A stretch of DNA of 64,000 nucleotides from Methanobrevibacter millerae (GTDB lineage: Archaea > Methanobacteriota > Methanobacteria > Methanobacteriales > Methanobacteriaceae). The translations under genes and the position numbers were made by a program. This document shows positions 1 through 8,953 of the stretch, piece after piece (within the stretch, counting starts at the first letter, position 1; each line of letters starts with the position of its first letter). Where the stretch lies: NCBI GenBank assembly GCA_015063005.1, contig SUTF01000007.1, positions 124,001 to 188,000 of the forward strand. The letters run 5' to 3'. The notes under the pieces were generated by a model. It did no database searches. It was given only the letters and a program-made list of their open reading frames with translations, and had not been told where the DNA came from.

Positions 1-2
1 AT

Positions 3-422
3 AGAGGATATTACTCTTATGAAAACTATAAAATTACATTGCAAAAATTTCATGTAATTCCATTAATCCTGACAAGATCCAAATTCAACAAAGAAAAGTT
101 AAAATCAATGTTAAACTACCCATTACATTTATTTCATGCAAAATCCAATTTAAAAAAAGTTAAAAAAGCATATGAAAAATTAATAAATGAATTTTTAGAA
201 AAAATAGATAAAAGAGATAAAATTAAATTCCATCGAGGATTCATTGAAGATTTCTTCAAATTACTAAAAGAAGGATTGGGCTTTAAACAATTAAACAGAT
301 ATACACTCAATTCAATGTCAAAATACACATCTATTGTTGTACTATTAGCAGGCATAATCACATACTTAAGAATTAACTCAAAAACAGATTTTCAGAAGTT
401 CTCAGAAGGCAAATTTTACTAG
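3..422 (+). CDS. Transposase C-terminal part, cut by the window edge
   Basis: The frame is open from the left edge, so this is the 3' end of a longer gene with about 139 residues visible. The visible part starts with an RGYYSY stretch, continues with a Lys-rich helical region, and ends in a hydrophobic helix closing with YLRI. This resembles the tail of DDE-type transposases of ISM1/ISNCY or IS5-like elements common in Methanobrevibacter. No catalytic residue is visible, so the assignment rests on overall similarity only. The 250 bases downstream contain a small hairpin around 516-537 but no terminal repeat I could identify. Confidence 0.5.
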   Translation, partial: RGYYSYENYKITLQKFHVIPLILTRSKFNKEKLKSMLNYPLHLFHAKSNLKKVKKAYEKLINEFLEKIDKRDKIKFHRGFIEDFFKLLKEGLGFKQLNRYTLNSMSKYTSIVVLLAGIITYLRINSKTDFQKFSEGKFY

Positions 423-669
423 ACCCCTAGATATTTAATATTGAATAGTTGAAATAAATTAATTCTTGCAGTTTTCATGTGATGTTGTGATTAGGCTTTT
501 TGTGATTTCAACTGAGTGCTGATTGTTTAAATCAGTCCTATAGTTATTGGGTTATCATGAAAACATCTAAAAAATAGTTTTTTTAAAATAATGGAATCTA
601 AACAGTTGTTTGTACAGCTTGAGTAATATATTAATAGTGAATCGTTTCAATTATTATTTAAGTGATAAA

Positions 670-1311
670 ATGGCAATAGATTTAACTGATATAGGCATTG
701 AAGAAGGGCAAAAATATGAAGGAATTTACACCACAATGAGCAGCGACGGAGTTAAAAATGCAGCTCCCATAGGAATCGCATGTAAAGGAAAGGATAAGCT
801 TGAATGCAGGCTCTTTGTAGGTACTCAAACATTGAAAAATATTATGGACACAGGAAAATATGTCATAAACATAACGTTCGACCCCCTTTATTTTGCAAAA
901 TCAACCATCGGCAATCTTGATATAGCTGAGTTCAGTGATGATGAGGATATTGCAATACTTAAAAATGCTGAAGCATACATTATCTGTGAGGTTACCAATA
1001 TCAGAAAAATGGATCCGATTAAAGACCATGTAACATCCAACGGCGAAGCATATATCGTATCCAGTGACGCTTTAAAAATAGTCAAGAACAATCCCTGTGC
1101 AAAAGCTATAAACCGGGGACTTTTCGCGCTTCTCGAATGCCTTACAAACTATACCCGACTTGACCTTGTAGGAAAGGACCAGCAGGATTATTTCATTGGA
1201 AGATTCAATGAAAACAATCGTATGATAAAAAGGGTTTCCGATGAAGACACGATTGAAGCAATGGAGATTCTTAAAAAGAGCATGATTGAAAAGGGCTTTG
1301 ATGTTGAATGA
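670..1311 (+). CDS. DUF447-type flavin-binding protein
   Basis: About 213 residues. The ATG at 670 was chosen because it follows a GTGAT ribosome binding site at good spacing; an upstream in-frame start at 610 would add residues that do not look like the family. The N-terminus (GIEEGQKYEGIYTTMSS, then an AAPIG stretch) and the middle match archaeal DUF447 proteins, which have the split beta-barrel fold of FMN-binding oxidoreductases. The partner substrate is unknown. It appears to be a single-gene unit. The family call comes from recognising the sequence pattern; flavin binding is family knowledge. Confidence 0.8.
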   Translation: MAIDLTDIGIEEGQKYEGIYTTMSSDGVKNAAPIGIACKGKDKLECRLFVGTQTLKNIMDTGKYVINITFDPLYFAKSTIGNLDIAEFSDDEDIAILKNAEAYIICEVTNIRKMDPIKDHVTSNGEAYIVSSDALKIVKNNPCAKAINRGLFALLECLTNYTRLDLVGKDQQDYFIGRFNENNRMIKRVSDEDTIEAMEILKKSMIEKGFDVE

Positions 1312-1370
1312 ATTTGAGTATCGAAATTGACATGCTTAATGGAGGATTAGGTAAATCCTAATTTAATAAT

Positions 1371-2318
1371 ATGGGCAATTCTAAAATCGTAAATCTATTA
1401 TTCTATTGGCGGGAAAATAACCGTTATTTATTTTCAAGGACAAAATTCCTGACGCTTGCAGTTTTTGCAGTGTCCTTTATCTTCACTTTGAATGACTTGT
1501 CATTTTTCTTTTCAATAATATATTCATTGTCTGTTTCTCTAATTGTCTTTATAGCAGGCTTTGCAGTCCATAAGATTGTTGATATTGATGCAGGATTTTA
1601 TGAGGGCAATCTGGGTGATGACATTAGGCATTTTCTGTTATTTTGGAATGATGGATACAGGAAATTCAGGCTGTCAAAAACTAAATTGCTTACTGTTTCT
1701 CTGGTAATAATAGGGCTTATAAGGGGTATTGCATCATATTTTGCCGGTGAAGGCAGCTTGATTGCATTGGGTAACATTCTCGTGTTGGTGGTTTTTGCAA
1801 TTATTGCATTTGTCATAGGTGCTGTCATTCACCAGCTGACAGGCCATGACCATTCAAGATATGCTCAAAAAGATGTGGATGTTTCTAAAAGCACAAAACT
1901 TCCAAAAACAAATGAAAATACCTCTCCGATTTTTGTTGATTATTTGAAAAGTGCCGATGAATTGAAAAGGGAGTTTGATGAAAGCGAATCAAAAGCAAGG
2001 GATTTGATTAATGCCAAATTCGAGCCTCCTCAGATAACTAACGATAAGTTCATGGCCGTTGTCGATAATTCCCGCAGAATATTCGATGAGCAGTATTCAG
2101 GCCTTTTGAACCTCATTAATTATTCAAAGAGTGATTCGGCCAAAATCGAAGGTGAAATCACATCCAGAATGGATAATCTCAAGTCAATTACAGACAAGTT
2201 GAATGATCTGTCAGATGAATTGGTCATAAGCATGTCCAAAAGTAAAGATGGGGATATTCATAATGTCTTGAATGATGTGGAGACATTAATTGATTCCATT
2301 AATGATTATGATGAATAA
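1371..2318 (+). CDS. Membrane protein with duplicated two-helix unit and coiled-coil tail
   Basis: 315 residues. Two similar blocks are visible: residues about 7-70 and 87-155 each start with an aromatic stretch (LLFYW... and LLFWN...), then a basic segment with R/K-TKxLT, then two hydrophobic helices. From about residue 165 the protein is soluble, charged and helical, with heptad-like spacing in the last 100 residues. I do not recognise a named family. It probably sits in the membrane with the long tail in the cytoplasm, since the loops before the helices are basic. It begins 59 bases after the DUF447 gene but has no obvious functional link to it. Confidence 0.7.
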   Translation: MGNSKIVNLLFYWRENNRYLFSRTKFLTLAVFAVSFIFTLNDLSFFFSIIYSLSVSLIVFIAGFAVHKIVDIDAGFYEGNLGDDIRHFLLFWNDGYRKFRLSKTKLLTVSLVIIGLIRGIASYFAGEGSLIALGNILVLVVFAIIAFVIGAVIHQLTGHDHSRYAQKDVDVSKSTKLPKTNENTSPIFVDYLKSADELKREFDESESKARDLINAKFEPPQITNDKFMAVVDNSRRIFDEQYSGLLNLINYSKSDSAKIEGEITSRMDNLKSITDKLNDLSDELVISMSKSKDGDIHNVLNDVETLIDSINDYDE

Positions 2319-2444
2319 TTCTCACTATTTTTTTCTTTAATGATTTTTAAAAGATTGTTTAATTTAATAAAATTTAATGTTTTCTATTGTTGATGGATTG
2401 GATTATTTTAATTTACATCTTTTGGGTTTTTTTAATGCAAAAAT

Positions 2445-2571
2445 ATGAAAAACATAAAATGAAATAGGTGAAAAGTATAAAATGAAATAGGTGAAAAGTA
2501 TAAAATGAAATAGGTGAAAAACATAAAATTTATATCATGAAAAATATAAAATAAAAATTGTGAAAAACATA
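2445..2571. repeat. Tandem ~23-base repeats upstream of an ATPase gene
   Basis: A unit of roughly 23 bases (core GTGAAAAGTATAAAATGAAA) is repeated in tandem. Three copies are near-identical between about 2450 and 2525, followed by two or three degenerate copies (TGAAAAATATAAAATA, TGAAAAACATAATA). The block ends 15 bases before the ATG of the DUF4143-type ATPase and probably contains its promoter, because every unit offers a TATA-like stretch. It may be a protein-binding array or a replication-slippage product. Confidence 0.75.
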
Positions 2572-2585
2572 ATATAGTGATTTGA

Positions 2586-3872
2586 ATGAAAAAATATTTG
2601 CCACGATATACTGACCAAGAACTAAAAGAATCTCTTGAATATATGGGGGCTGTGCTAATAATGGGTCCAAAATGGTGTGGAAAGACTACTACAGCCAAGC
2701 AACAGTGTAAAAGCCTAAAAGAATTACAACACCCTGTTCTTGGAAAATCTTATTTGAAACTTGCAGACACCAATCCTATCGAATTATTAAAAGGTGAAAA
2801 GCCTATGCTAATTGATGAATGGCAAATGGCCCCTGAACTGTGGGGTGCTGTAAGATATTTAGTAGATGAATCAGATGAAGATGGTTTATATATTTTAACC
2901 GGATCTACAATTGTTGATGAAAGTAAAATAGTTCACTCTGGAGCAGGCAGAATAAAAAGAATAGTCATGCGTCCAATGAGTTTATATGAAAGTGGAGAAT
3001 CCAATGGTAAAATTTCATTGATGGACTTATTTGACAACGAGAATTTAAACATTGATGGGATTACTTCAAACTTGACAATACCTGATTTAATTTTTGCCGC
3101 TTGCAGAGGGGGATGGCCTGAATCACTAAACAAAAAGACCAAAAAGCAGCAATTGGCAATTGTATCAAATTACATAGATATAATCTGTAATAGTGATGTT
3201 TCTGAAGTTGATGGTGTTAAACGAAGTCCTCAAAGGGTAAAATCTATTCTAAAATCATATGCTAGAAACATATCAACGTTAGCAACTAAAAAAACACTCA
3301 TGAAGGATATTAAAACAGAATATGGTGATATCACATTACCTACATTCAATTCTTATATTGATGCTCTTGAAAGATTATATGTCATTCAAAACATACCTGC
3401 ATGGTCACCAAACATCAGATCTGCTAATACCATCAGAAAATCCTACAAAAAGGAATTCATTGACCCATCAATAGCTGTGGCAAGCCTTAACCTAACTCCT
3501 GAAAAATTGCTGGAAGACTTCGAAACTTTCGGATTCATATTTGAAAACTTATGCATACGGGACTTGCTGGTTTATTCAAGTTCAGTCAATGGGGAGGTGT
3601 TGTATTATAATGATGACGGAGGACTTGAGGCGGATTGTGTTATATATCTGAATGATGGAAGATATGGATTAATAGAATTTAAATTAGGCAACCGTGAAAT
3701 AGATAAGGGTGCAGAAAATTTACTTAAGCTAAAAAAATTGATTAAAAAAAGTGTTGAAAACAAAAAAATTGATTTGGAAGAGCCTAGCTTTTTGGCAGTA
3801 ATTACTGGCGGTGAGTTGGCATACACCAGAGCAGATGGGGTGAAAGTTATTCCAATTGGATGTTTAAAATAA
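2586..3872 (+). CDS. AAA-type ATPase with C-terminal DUF4143-like nuclease-fold domain
   Basis: 428 residues. Walker A is GPKWCGKTT near residues 27-35, followed by an LIDEWQ Walker B near residue 76 and an LTGST sensor near residue 103. The C-terminal half has the DUF4143 pattern (ENLCIRDLLVY, then a D-x-V-I-Y...EFKLG segment typical of a degenerate restriction-endonuclease fold). Such ATPases are widespread, often multicopy, in methanogens and Bacteroidetes; their cellular role is not settled. The gene stands alone behind a tandem repeat array. A second member of the broad family lies at 50534-51973. Confidence 0.85.
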   Translation: MKKYLPRYTDQELKESLEYMGAVLIMGPKWCGKTTTAKQQCKSLKELQHPVLGKSYLKLADTNPIELLKGEKPMLIDEWQMAPELWGAVRYLVDESDEDGLYILTGSTIVDESKIVHSGAGRIKRIVMRPMSLYESGESNGKISLMDLFDNENLNIDGITSNLTIPDLIFAACRGGWPESLNKKTKKQQLAIVSNYIDIICNSDVSEVDGVKRSPQRVKSILKSYARNISTLATKKTLMKDIKTEYGDITLPTFNSYIDALERLYVIQNIPAWSPNIRSANTIRKSYKKEFIDPSIAVASLNLTPEKLLEDFETFGFIFENLCIRDLLVYSSSVNGEVLYYNDDGGLEADCVIYLNDGRYGLIEFKLGNREIDKGAENLLKLKKLIKKSVENKKIDLEEPSFLAVITGGELAYTRADGVKVIPIGCLK

Positions 3873-4020
3873 TATTTTATTTTCATGTCATTTAATTCTA
3901 CGAAGCTTCCAATATTCATCATAGATAATGTTAATTCAATCAAATATTTGGCTGAATTTTAATTTTAATGAAAGGTGTTTGCTGTTTAAACATAATTGCT
4001 CTGTGGAATCTACATCATCA

Positions 4021-4893
4021 CTATAAAATCCTTCCAATATAAAACAAATCCTTGTCAAGAAACATCAGATATTCGCCATGGGCCTCATCCGGAATTTTAC
4101 TTTTAAGTTCTGATGCCTTTGAAGTTTTCTCATAGCTGGTGTATTCCTGATTTGCAACATAACCAATCTTTTTGTCATCAGCATATATTGCAATTGCATC
4201 TCTGTCATATTCATTGTCCTGTTCCTTCACAAGCCTTAAAGGCAGACCCTGGGTGAGAGGAATGATGTCATAGTATCTCATTCCGGCTATTGTAAAAAGC
4301 TCATCCTTATCATAGCTTTTCAATGTTTCAATATTTTTCAGATATTTTCTTACATGCTGCCTGTAATAGTTGAGCGAATCCAGTTTGTTTTGGTATTTTT
4401 CGGGATTTTCACTGCTTTGAGGCCTTGAAACGATATCAATTGCCGTTCTGATTTTTTCTTCTGCCAAATCAAAATAGTTTTCATCGCATGTGTCTTTTCC
4501 ATTTTCAATCAGTTTGTATGTCCAGCCTAAAAGCATTCTGGCCAGATTGTCATAAACGACATCATTTTTGGCGATTTCCAGTGACCTTTCATAGCACTCT
4601 TCTGATTGGGAGTATTTTTCCTGATACTCAAGAATGATTGCCTTTCTGTTCCAGCTGTTTGAAATGCCGCTGTTTAAATCAAGTGATTTGTTGATGTAGA
4701 AAAGGGCAGTGGAATAATCGCCGTCAAGGAAATAGTTCCATGCTTTATTTGAATATTTGTCTGATTGTGCAACATAAACTTCATCCGCATAATTTCTTGG
4801 CTCATCATCTCTTCCATGGCCCCAGTTCTGGGCATCCATCCATCCGTCTGTTGTATAGTCAACCGGATCTCCAATCTGCCATTCCCTTCCCAT
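4021..4893 (-). CDS. TPR protein with C-terminal HIRAN domain
   Basis: 290 residues. Residues about 45-175 are helical TPR-like repeats (for example AWNYFLDGDYSTALFYIN, SWNRKAIILEY). From about residue 195 the pattern TIAGMRYYD, then LVKEQDNEYDRDAIAIY and KIGYVANQEY, is a clear HIRAN domain, which in other proteins binds DNA 3' ends or stalled forks. HIRAN is usually attached to a helicase or nuclease; here it is attached to a TPR adaptor. The TPR part resembles the protein at 20311-20841. The gene is divergently oriented from the MFS transporter gene at 5033. Confidence 0.8.
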   Translation of the reverse strand: MGREWQIGDPVDYTTDGWMDAQNWGHGRDDEPRNYADEVYVAQSDKYSNKAWNYFLDGDYSTALFYINKSLDLNSGISNSWNRKAIILEYQEKYSQSEECYERSLEIAKNDVVYDNLARMLLGWTYKLIENGKDTCDENYFDLAEEKIRTAIDIVSRPQSSENPEKYQNKLDSLNYYRQHVRKYLKNIETLKSYDKDELFTIAGMRYYDIIPLTQGLPLRLVKEQDNEYDRDAIAIYADDKKIGYVANQEYTSYEKTSKASELKSKIPDEAHGEYLMFLDKDLFYIGRIL

Positions 4894-5032
4894 AATTTAT
4901 TCCTCCAGTTGTCACCACATTTTATTAATAATTTATACACATTATTATTTAAAGTTTTGCTGTGATAATTTTTGAATGTTTAAAATGTGATTCTAAAAAA
5001 CATTAAATACAATAATCGATTAAAATAAAACT

Positions 5033-6418
5033 ATGCAATTTCTTTCAGGTCATAATTCAAAATTCAGTTCAAAAGATTTGTTGGTTTTAGTTATTGCAGC
5101 ATTGATTCAGTTTATAACATCATTTATCGGAAGCATGATTCAGGTTGCAATACCTTTAATGTCCAGTGACCTGAATTTGACTATTGAACTTGCAAACTGG
5201 ATTTCAATTTCATATATGATTGCATTGATTGCAGTTTCAATTCCATTGTCAAGAGTCATTTCCAAGTATGGCGTCAAGAGATTTACCATCATCGGCGTAA
5301 TTGTCTTAAGCATTGGATTAATCATGTCCGCAATTGCTTCTGACGTTTATTTCCTTCTTTTTTCAAGGGTCATTCAGGGAATTTCCGTTGCAGTACTTCT
5401 CATAAGTATCTACATGTTCGTTGTCAATCAGATATCTGAGGATAATGTCGGCAGTGCACTGGGCATTGTCGGATCCATGGGATATATTGGAATGACTTCC
5501 GCTCCGACGATTTCAGGATTTGTTGTTTATTACCTGTCATGGAGGCCGCTTTTTGTTGTAATGGCCGTAGCACTTGTAATTGAACTGATATTGCTTTTTA
5601 AAATTGACGGTGAATGGAAAAATGACTCAAAACCGATTAACGTAAGGGGATCTGTTTTCTATATTCTTATAATGATTTTGTTTGTTTTGGGCCTAACCAA
5701 TATTACAAGGCCATTCGGCGTGCCTCTTCTGATTTTAAGCTTCATTTCATTTTTCATATTCGTAAAGGTTGAAATTCACAATTCAAACACGATTTTTGAT
5801 TTGAACCTTTTCCGTGACTTCAGGTATGTGGTAGGCAATTACGCAGCTTTCATCGCCTATTTCATCACTTTCATTTCAACATATATTCTTAATTTTCATT
5901 TGCAGTACGTTCTCGGCTTTGATTCAAGAATTGCAGGTATAATATTGCTTTCAACTCCTCTGATTATGGTTTTAGTTTCCCCATACAGCGGAAAGCTCTC
6001 CGATAAGTATGATGACAGGGTTCTGGCCGGAATTGCAATGTCAATACTGCTCGTTGTAATGTTTTCACTATGTTTCATAGAGCTCTTGCCGTTGTATCTG
6101 CTGATAGCGGTCATGATTGTTCAGGGAATAGGACACGGTCTGTTTTCACCTCCAAACAACAAGTATGTTCTCACGCTTGTTGACAAAGATGATTTGGGTG
6201 ATGCATCATCAATGCTGACCTCCAGCAAAGAGATAGGTAAAACAATCAGCCTATCCACATATAATGTAATCTGTCTTGTAATAATAGGAAATCAGGCAAT
6301 AGGCAGTGATACAATACCTGGGCTGATTTCATCTTCACATTTAATCATGGCAATTTCTGCTGTTTTGACATTGTCTGCAGCCATATTGCTTTTCTACTCA
6401 AAATTCCGCTATGATTAG
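5033..6418 (+). CDS. MFS drug/proton antiporter, EmrB/QacA (DHA2) type
   Basis: 461 residues, almost entirely hydrophobic, with about 14 predicted membrane helices, the usual count for DHA2 exporters. The loop between helices 2 and 3 carries the MFS signature form (SRVISKYGVKRF), and the segment FSRVIQGISVAV matches the following helix. It probably exports a toxic small molecule by proton exchange; the substrate cannot be read from the sequence. No GGTGAT site precedes the ATG and a TATA-like TTAAATA lies about 30 bases upstream, so the message may be leaderless. A second exporter of this type is at 44248. Confidence 0.88.
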   Translation: MQFLSGHNSKFSSKDLLVLVIAALIQFITSFIGSMIQVAIPLMSSDLNLTIELANWISISYMIALIAVSIPLSRVISKYGVKRFTIIGVIVLSIGLIMSAIASDVYFLLFSRVIQGISVAVLLISIYMFVVNQISEDNVGSALGIVGSMGYIGMTSAPTISGFVVYYLSWRPLFVVMAVALVIELILLFKIDGEWKNDSKPINVRGSVFYILIMILFVLGLTNITRPFGVPLLILSFISFFIFVKVEIHNSNTIFDLNLFRDFRYVVGNYAAFIAYFITFISTYILNFHLQYVLGFDSRIAGIILLSTPLIMVLVSPYSGKLSDKYDDRVLAGIAMSILLVVMFSLCFIELLPLYLLIAVMIVQGIGHGLFSPPNNKYVLTLVDKDDLGDASSMLTSSKEIGKTISLSTYNVICLVIIGNQAIGSDTIPGLISSSHLIMAISAVLTLSAAILLFYSKFRYD

Positions 6419-6546
6419 CCAATTATAGTGGATTCTTTTTTTGAATTTGAAAATAAACTTATATTACTAACATCATATATACTAATTATATGAATTGTTT
6501 CCTTTAGCTTTAAAAATTGTATAGGAAATAGAAATTTGGTGATAAG

Positions 6547-7128
6547 ATGGATTACAATAAGATAATAATAGCATTGGTTGTCGTGATTGTCGTCATGCTT
6601 GCGGCAGGATTTCTGTTTTTAAACCCAAGCCATGCAAAGGTCGATTCAAGAGTAATTGTAACAAGCAATTCCACTTTGCATGATGGGGATACTTTTGCCG
6701 TCAAACTGACTGACTTGAACAACACTCCGATAGCCAATCAGGCAGTTAACGTTACAATAATTGATGCGAATGGAGGTAAAAACCCTAAAACAATAACGAC
6801 AGATGCAAATGGTGATGCAAGCTTCCAGCTTGACGATTTTGCTTCTGGAAATTACACGATTAATGTTACCTATGGAGGAAATGAGAATTACACCTCATGC
6901 AATACTACTCAAAAGCTTGCAATAGCTGAAAAGGTTTCAGCTAGTGTCAGTAGCTCTTCTGGAGGCTCCACTGTAAATGATAATTACATCCGTGATTCCA
7001 ACGGTAATATCATGTATGCTCACGTTGATGTTGGAGGCGATGTTCCAATGACCAAAGATGGTCATTATTCATATAAGGATACTGATGAGCCGGGAAGTCC
7101 TAGCGGATACTGGGTAGAAAAAATATAA
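6547..7128 (+). CDS. Membrane-anchored Ig-like surface protein
   Basis: 193 residues. After MDYNKII there is one hydrophobic helix (residues 7-27), then an extracellular Ig-like fold (residues about 38-130) with the pattern NSTLHDGDTFAVKLTD, NQAVNVTI, TTDANGDASFQL and YTINVTYGGNENY. A Ser-rich linker (about 138-150) and a short tail of about 45 residues (NGNIMY, DEPGSPSGYW) follow. The start follows a GGTGAT site. It is probably exposed on the cell surface, anchored by its N-terminus. It is a clear paralogue of the protein at 7817-8380, with a different tail. A hairpin terminator follows. Confidence 0.75.
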   Translation: MDYNKIIIALVVVIVVMLAAGFLFLNPSHAKVDSRVIVTSNSTLHDGDTFAVKLTDLNNTPIANQAVNVTIIDANGGKNPKTITTDANGDASFQLDDFASGNYTINVTYGGNENYTSCNTTQKLAIAEKVSASVSSSSGGSTVNDNYIRDSNGNIMYAHVDVGGDVPMTKDGHYSYKDTDEPGSPSGYWVEKI

Positions 7129-7140
7129 TTTTAACTATTG

Positions 7141-7170
7141 CCCCTATGTTGGATTAAATAGGGGGTTTTA
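7141..7170 (+). terminator. Hairpin terminator
   Basis: CCCCTAT and ATAGGGG form a 7-bp perfect stem with a 10-base loop, followed by GTTTTAAATTT. It lies 12 bases after the stop codon of the Ig-like gene. Confidence 0.7.
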
Positions 7171-7189
7171 AATTTAATCGGTAGATAAT

Positions 7190-7735
7190 ATGTCAGATAA
7201 TTACGATTTTAAATGCAGGATTCTTGAAATTAGACGAAATTGGAGAGGTGCAGACATAGAACATATCAATAGTGCCTATGTTACAATTCATGAGGACAAT
7301 ATTGAATTAAGAAAAAAAGGTCTTGTTATCAAGTCAGAATTGGGAACAACAAATTTTTATTATAACGATATCTCATCAATGACCTATGACAAGCCAGGCC
7401 TTTTCCATACTACTTCTAATATAAATATTAATTTATATAGTGGTGAAAAATTCGTTTTGCAAAAAGTCAAAGTTGAAAATTACGAACAGCTCCATGAAAA
7501 ATGGGAGGCATTTAAGAAAAATCCACAAAAAACAAATAATGTTTCATCAGATTCTCTTTTAAAATATGCTGAACTTTACAAAGAAGATCTCATAACTGAG
7601 GAAGAATTTAAAGCAATCAAACAAAAATTAATAGGGAATTTATCTGAAGATTCAATTAAATTTTGTAAAAACTGTGGATTGGAATTATCTGAAGATTCTA
7701 AATTCTGTTCTGGATGTGGAACTAAGGTTGATTAG
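7190..7735 (+). CDS. PH-like, SHOCT and C-terminal zinc-ribbon protein
   Basis: 181 residues. Residues about 25-115 form a beta-rich PH-like domain (VTIHEDNIELRKKG, FYYNDISSMTYDKPG). A SHOCT helix pair (LLKYAELYKEDLITEEEFK) lies at about 123-148, and a zinc ribbon (CKNCGLELSEDSKFCSGCG) closes the protein. SHOCT is a short helical module usually found at protein ends and thought to promote oligomerisation. The same three modules occur in the protein at 11922-12449 but with the ribbon at the N-terminus. No membrane helix is present. The role is unknown. Confidence 0.75.
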   Translation: MSDNYDFKCRILEIRRNWRGADIEHINSAYVTIHEDNIELRKKGLVIKSELGTTNFYYNDISSMTYDKPGLFHTTSNININLYSGEKFVLQKVKVENYEQLHEKWEAFKKNPQKTNNVSSDSLLKYAELYKEDLITEEEFKAIKQKLIGNLSEDSIKFCKNCGLELSEDSKFCSGCGTKVD

Positions 7736-7816
7736 TTTTTTGTTTCTAGGGATGAAAAATATTAAACATGTTTTTAATATGAATAATACACATAGTAATA
7801 ACATGAGGTAATGATA

Positions 7817-8380
7817 ATGGATTATAACAAAATTATAATTGCTCTTATTGTAATTTTCATAGCATTGCTTGCTGGTTTTGGAATCATGTTTTTTAATACT
7901 TCTGATTCAAAAATAACTACAACCATTGTTGCAACAAGCAATAGCACTTTACATGATGGAGAAAACTTTTCAATAATACTTGTGGATATTAACGGCACAC
8001 CTCTTGCAAACCAGACTGTCAACATAACGATGACAGGTTCTAATGGTGAGAGGAATCAACATCAAATAACGACAGATGCAAAGGGAAATGGAATGCTTCA
8101 ATTGAACGGATTAAATCCTGGTGAATATACAGTTAATGTTACTTATGGAGGCAATAGCAATTATTCAGCATCCAACATAACTCAAAAAATAGAAATAAAG
8201 GAAATTGTTAAACAAACATCAAGTTCTTCTTATAATGGTGAATCATCTAAAAGTTCTGGAGGATCACCAGTTCCTGGTGTATCTGCAAGCGATTATAATG
8301 AAATTTTGAGTTTAAGTCATGGTGATGAGGAATTGGCAAAAGTAAGAGCCCAATCATATCATGAAAGTGGATATATCTAA
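7817..8380 (+). CDS. Membrane-anchored Ig-like surface protein, paralogue
   Basis: 187 residues from the ATG at 7817. This start gives the same MDYNKII opening as the paralogue at 6547 and sits 7 bases after a GAGGT binding site; an ATG at 7811 is also in frame. One N-terminal helix, an Ig-like domain (NSTLHDGENFSIILVD, TTDAKGNGMLQL, YGGNSNYSA) and a Ser-rich linker correspond to the paralogue, but the last 35 residues are unrelated to its tail. The pair therefore looks like a duplicated anchor and stalk carrying different tips. Confidence 0.75.
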   Translation: MDYNKIIIALIVIFIALLAGFGIMFFNTSDSKITTTIVATSNSTLHDGENFSIILVDINGTPLANQTVNITMTGSNGERNQHQITTDAKGNGMLQLNGLNPGEYTVNVTYGGNSNYSASNITQKIEIKEIVKQTSSSSYNGESSKSSGGSPVPGVSASDYNEILSLSHGDEELAKVRAQSYHESGYI

Positions 8381-8392
8381 ATGTGGTGTATA

Positions 8393-8450
8393 ATGTTGAT
8401 ATGATTGTTGCAATTGCACCGCAAGCACATATGACATTACATATCAACAT
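8393..8450. other. 11-bp inverted repeat just after a gene
   Basis: ATGTTGATATG at 8393-8403 is perfectly complementary to CATATCAACAT at 8440-8450. The 36-base loop contains a second small palindrome, TGCAATTGCA. The structure starts 13 bases after the stop codon of the Ig-like paralogue and has no U-run, so it may be a processing or stability hairpin rather than a classical terminator. Confidence 0.55.
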
Positions 8451-8466
8451 AACTACTTCATAAAAT

Positions 8467-8587
8467 TTAATCATCAACCAGCATGAATTTTTTATTTTTA
8501 ATTAAAACTCTTTAAATCAAAAAATAAGCTATTTAAGAAGTTTTTAAAAATTAATCATCAACCAAAAAGTATGTTAATCATCAACCT
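8467..8587. repeat. Dispersed intergenic element, copy 1 (three TTAATCATCAAC sites)
   Basis: The motif TTAATCATCAAC occurs at 8467, 8551 and 8574. The whole segment, including the AT-rich sequence between the motifs, is closely similar to 12597-12717, where the motif spacing is identical (84 then 23 bases). The rest of the gap between 8381 and 8761 holds only the neighbouring hairpin and the promoter of the tautomerase gene. Confidence 0.8.
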
Positions 8588-8698
8588 CATAATGTCGTGA
8601 ACAGATTCACTGTCCATATCACCATTAAAAATCTCTTTTTTCATTGAATTTGTCTTTGACCTCCAATAGACAATAATATGGCTCCAACTGAGATTTGG

Positions 8699-8714
8699 GT
8701 GTCATCGGTGACAC
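8699..8714. promoter_or_regulatory. Palindromic operator candidate before the tautomerase operon
   Basis: GTGTCATCGGTGACAC is a perfect 6-4-6 inverted repeat. A TATA-like ATTTATAA follows about 6 bases later, and the first gene starts at 8762. A palindrome just upstream of the TATA box is where an archaeal regulator could act; regulators such as MarR or HxlR proteins often control quinone-reductase genes. The regulator identity is a guess. Confidence 0.5.
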
Positions 8715-8761
8715 TTTTGCATTTATAACGGTTGAAAATCAAATTTAAATGTGGTGATTAA

Positions 8762-8944
8762 ATGCCTTCAATTACATTTGACATAAATAAGTTAAGCGAA
8801 GATCAAAAAGAGCAAATAGTTGAAGAATTTACAAAATCCGCATCAAGAATCACAGGAATTCCAGAGGAATCTTTTTATGTATTCATAAATGAATTTCCGG
8901 CAGAAAATGTTGGAGTGGGCGGAAAATTGTTAAGCAAAAAATAA
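8762..8944 (+). CDS. 4-oxalocrotonate tautomerase family protein
   Basis: 60 residues, the normal length of this family. The second residue is Pro, which becomes the N-terminal catalytic base after Met removal. The pattern MPSITFDI, LSEDQKEQIVEEFTKSASRITGIPEESFYVFINE fits a beta-alpha-beta tautomerase subunit; such subunits assemble as hexamers. It precedes the oxidoreductase gene by 9 bases, so the two are probably co-transcribed, perhaps handling quinone or other reactive carbonyl compounds. Confidence 0.85.
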   Translation: MPSITFDINKLSEDQKEQIVEEFTKSASRITGIPEESFYVFINEFPAENVGVGGKLLSKK

Positions 8945-8953
8945 GGTGATGAA

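Noticed and set aside
2432..2698. Minus-strand frame rich in Phe over the tandem repeats
   Set aside because: It is created by the repeat array and overlaps the start of the ATPase gene.
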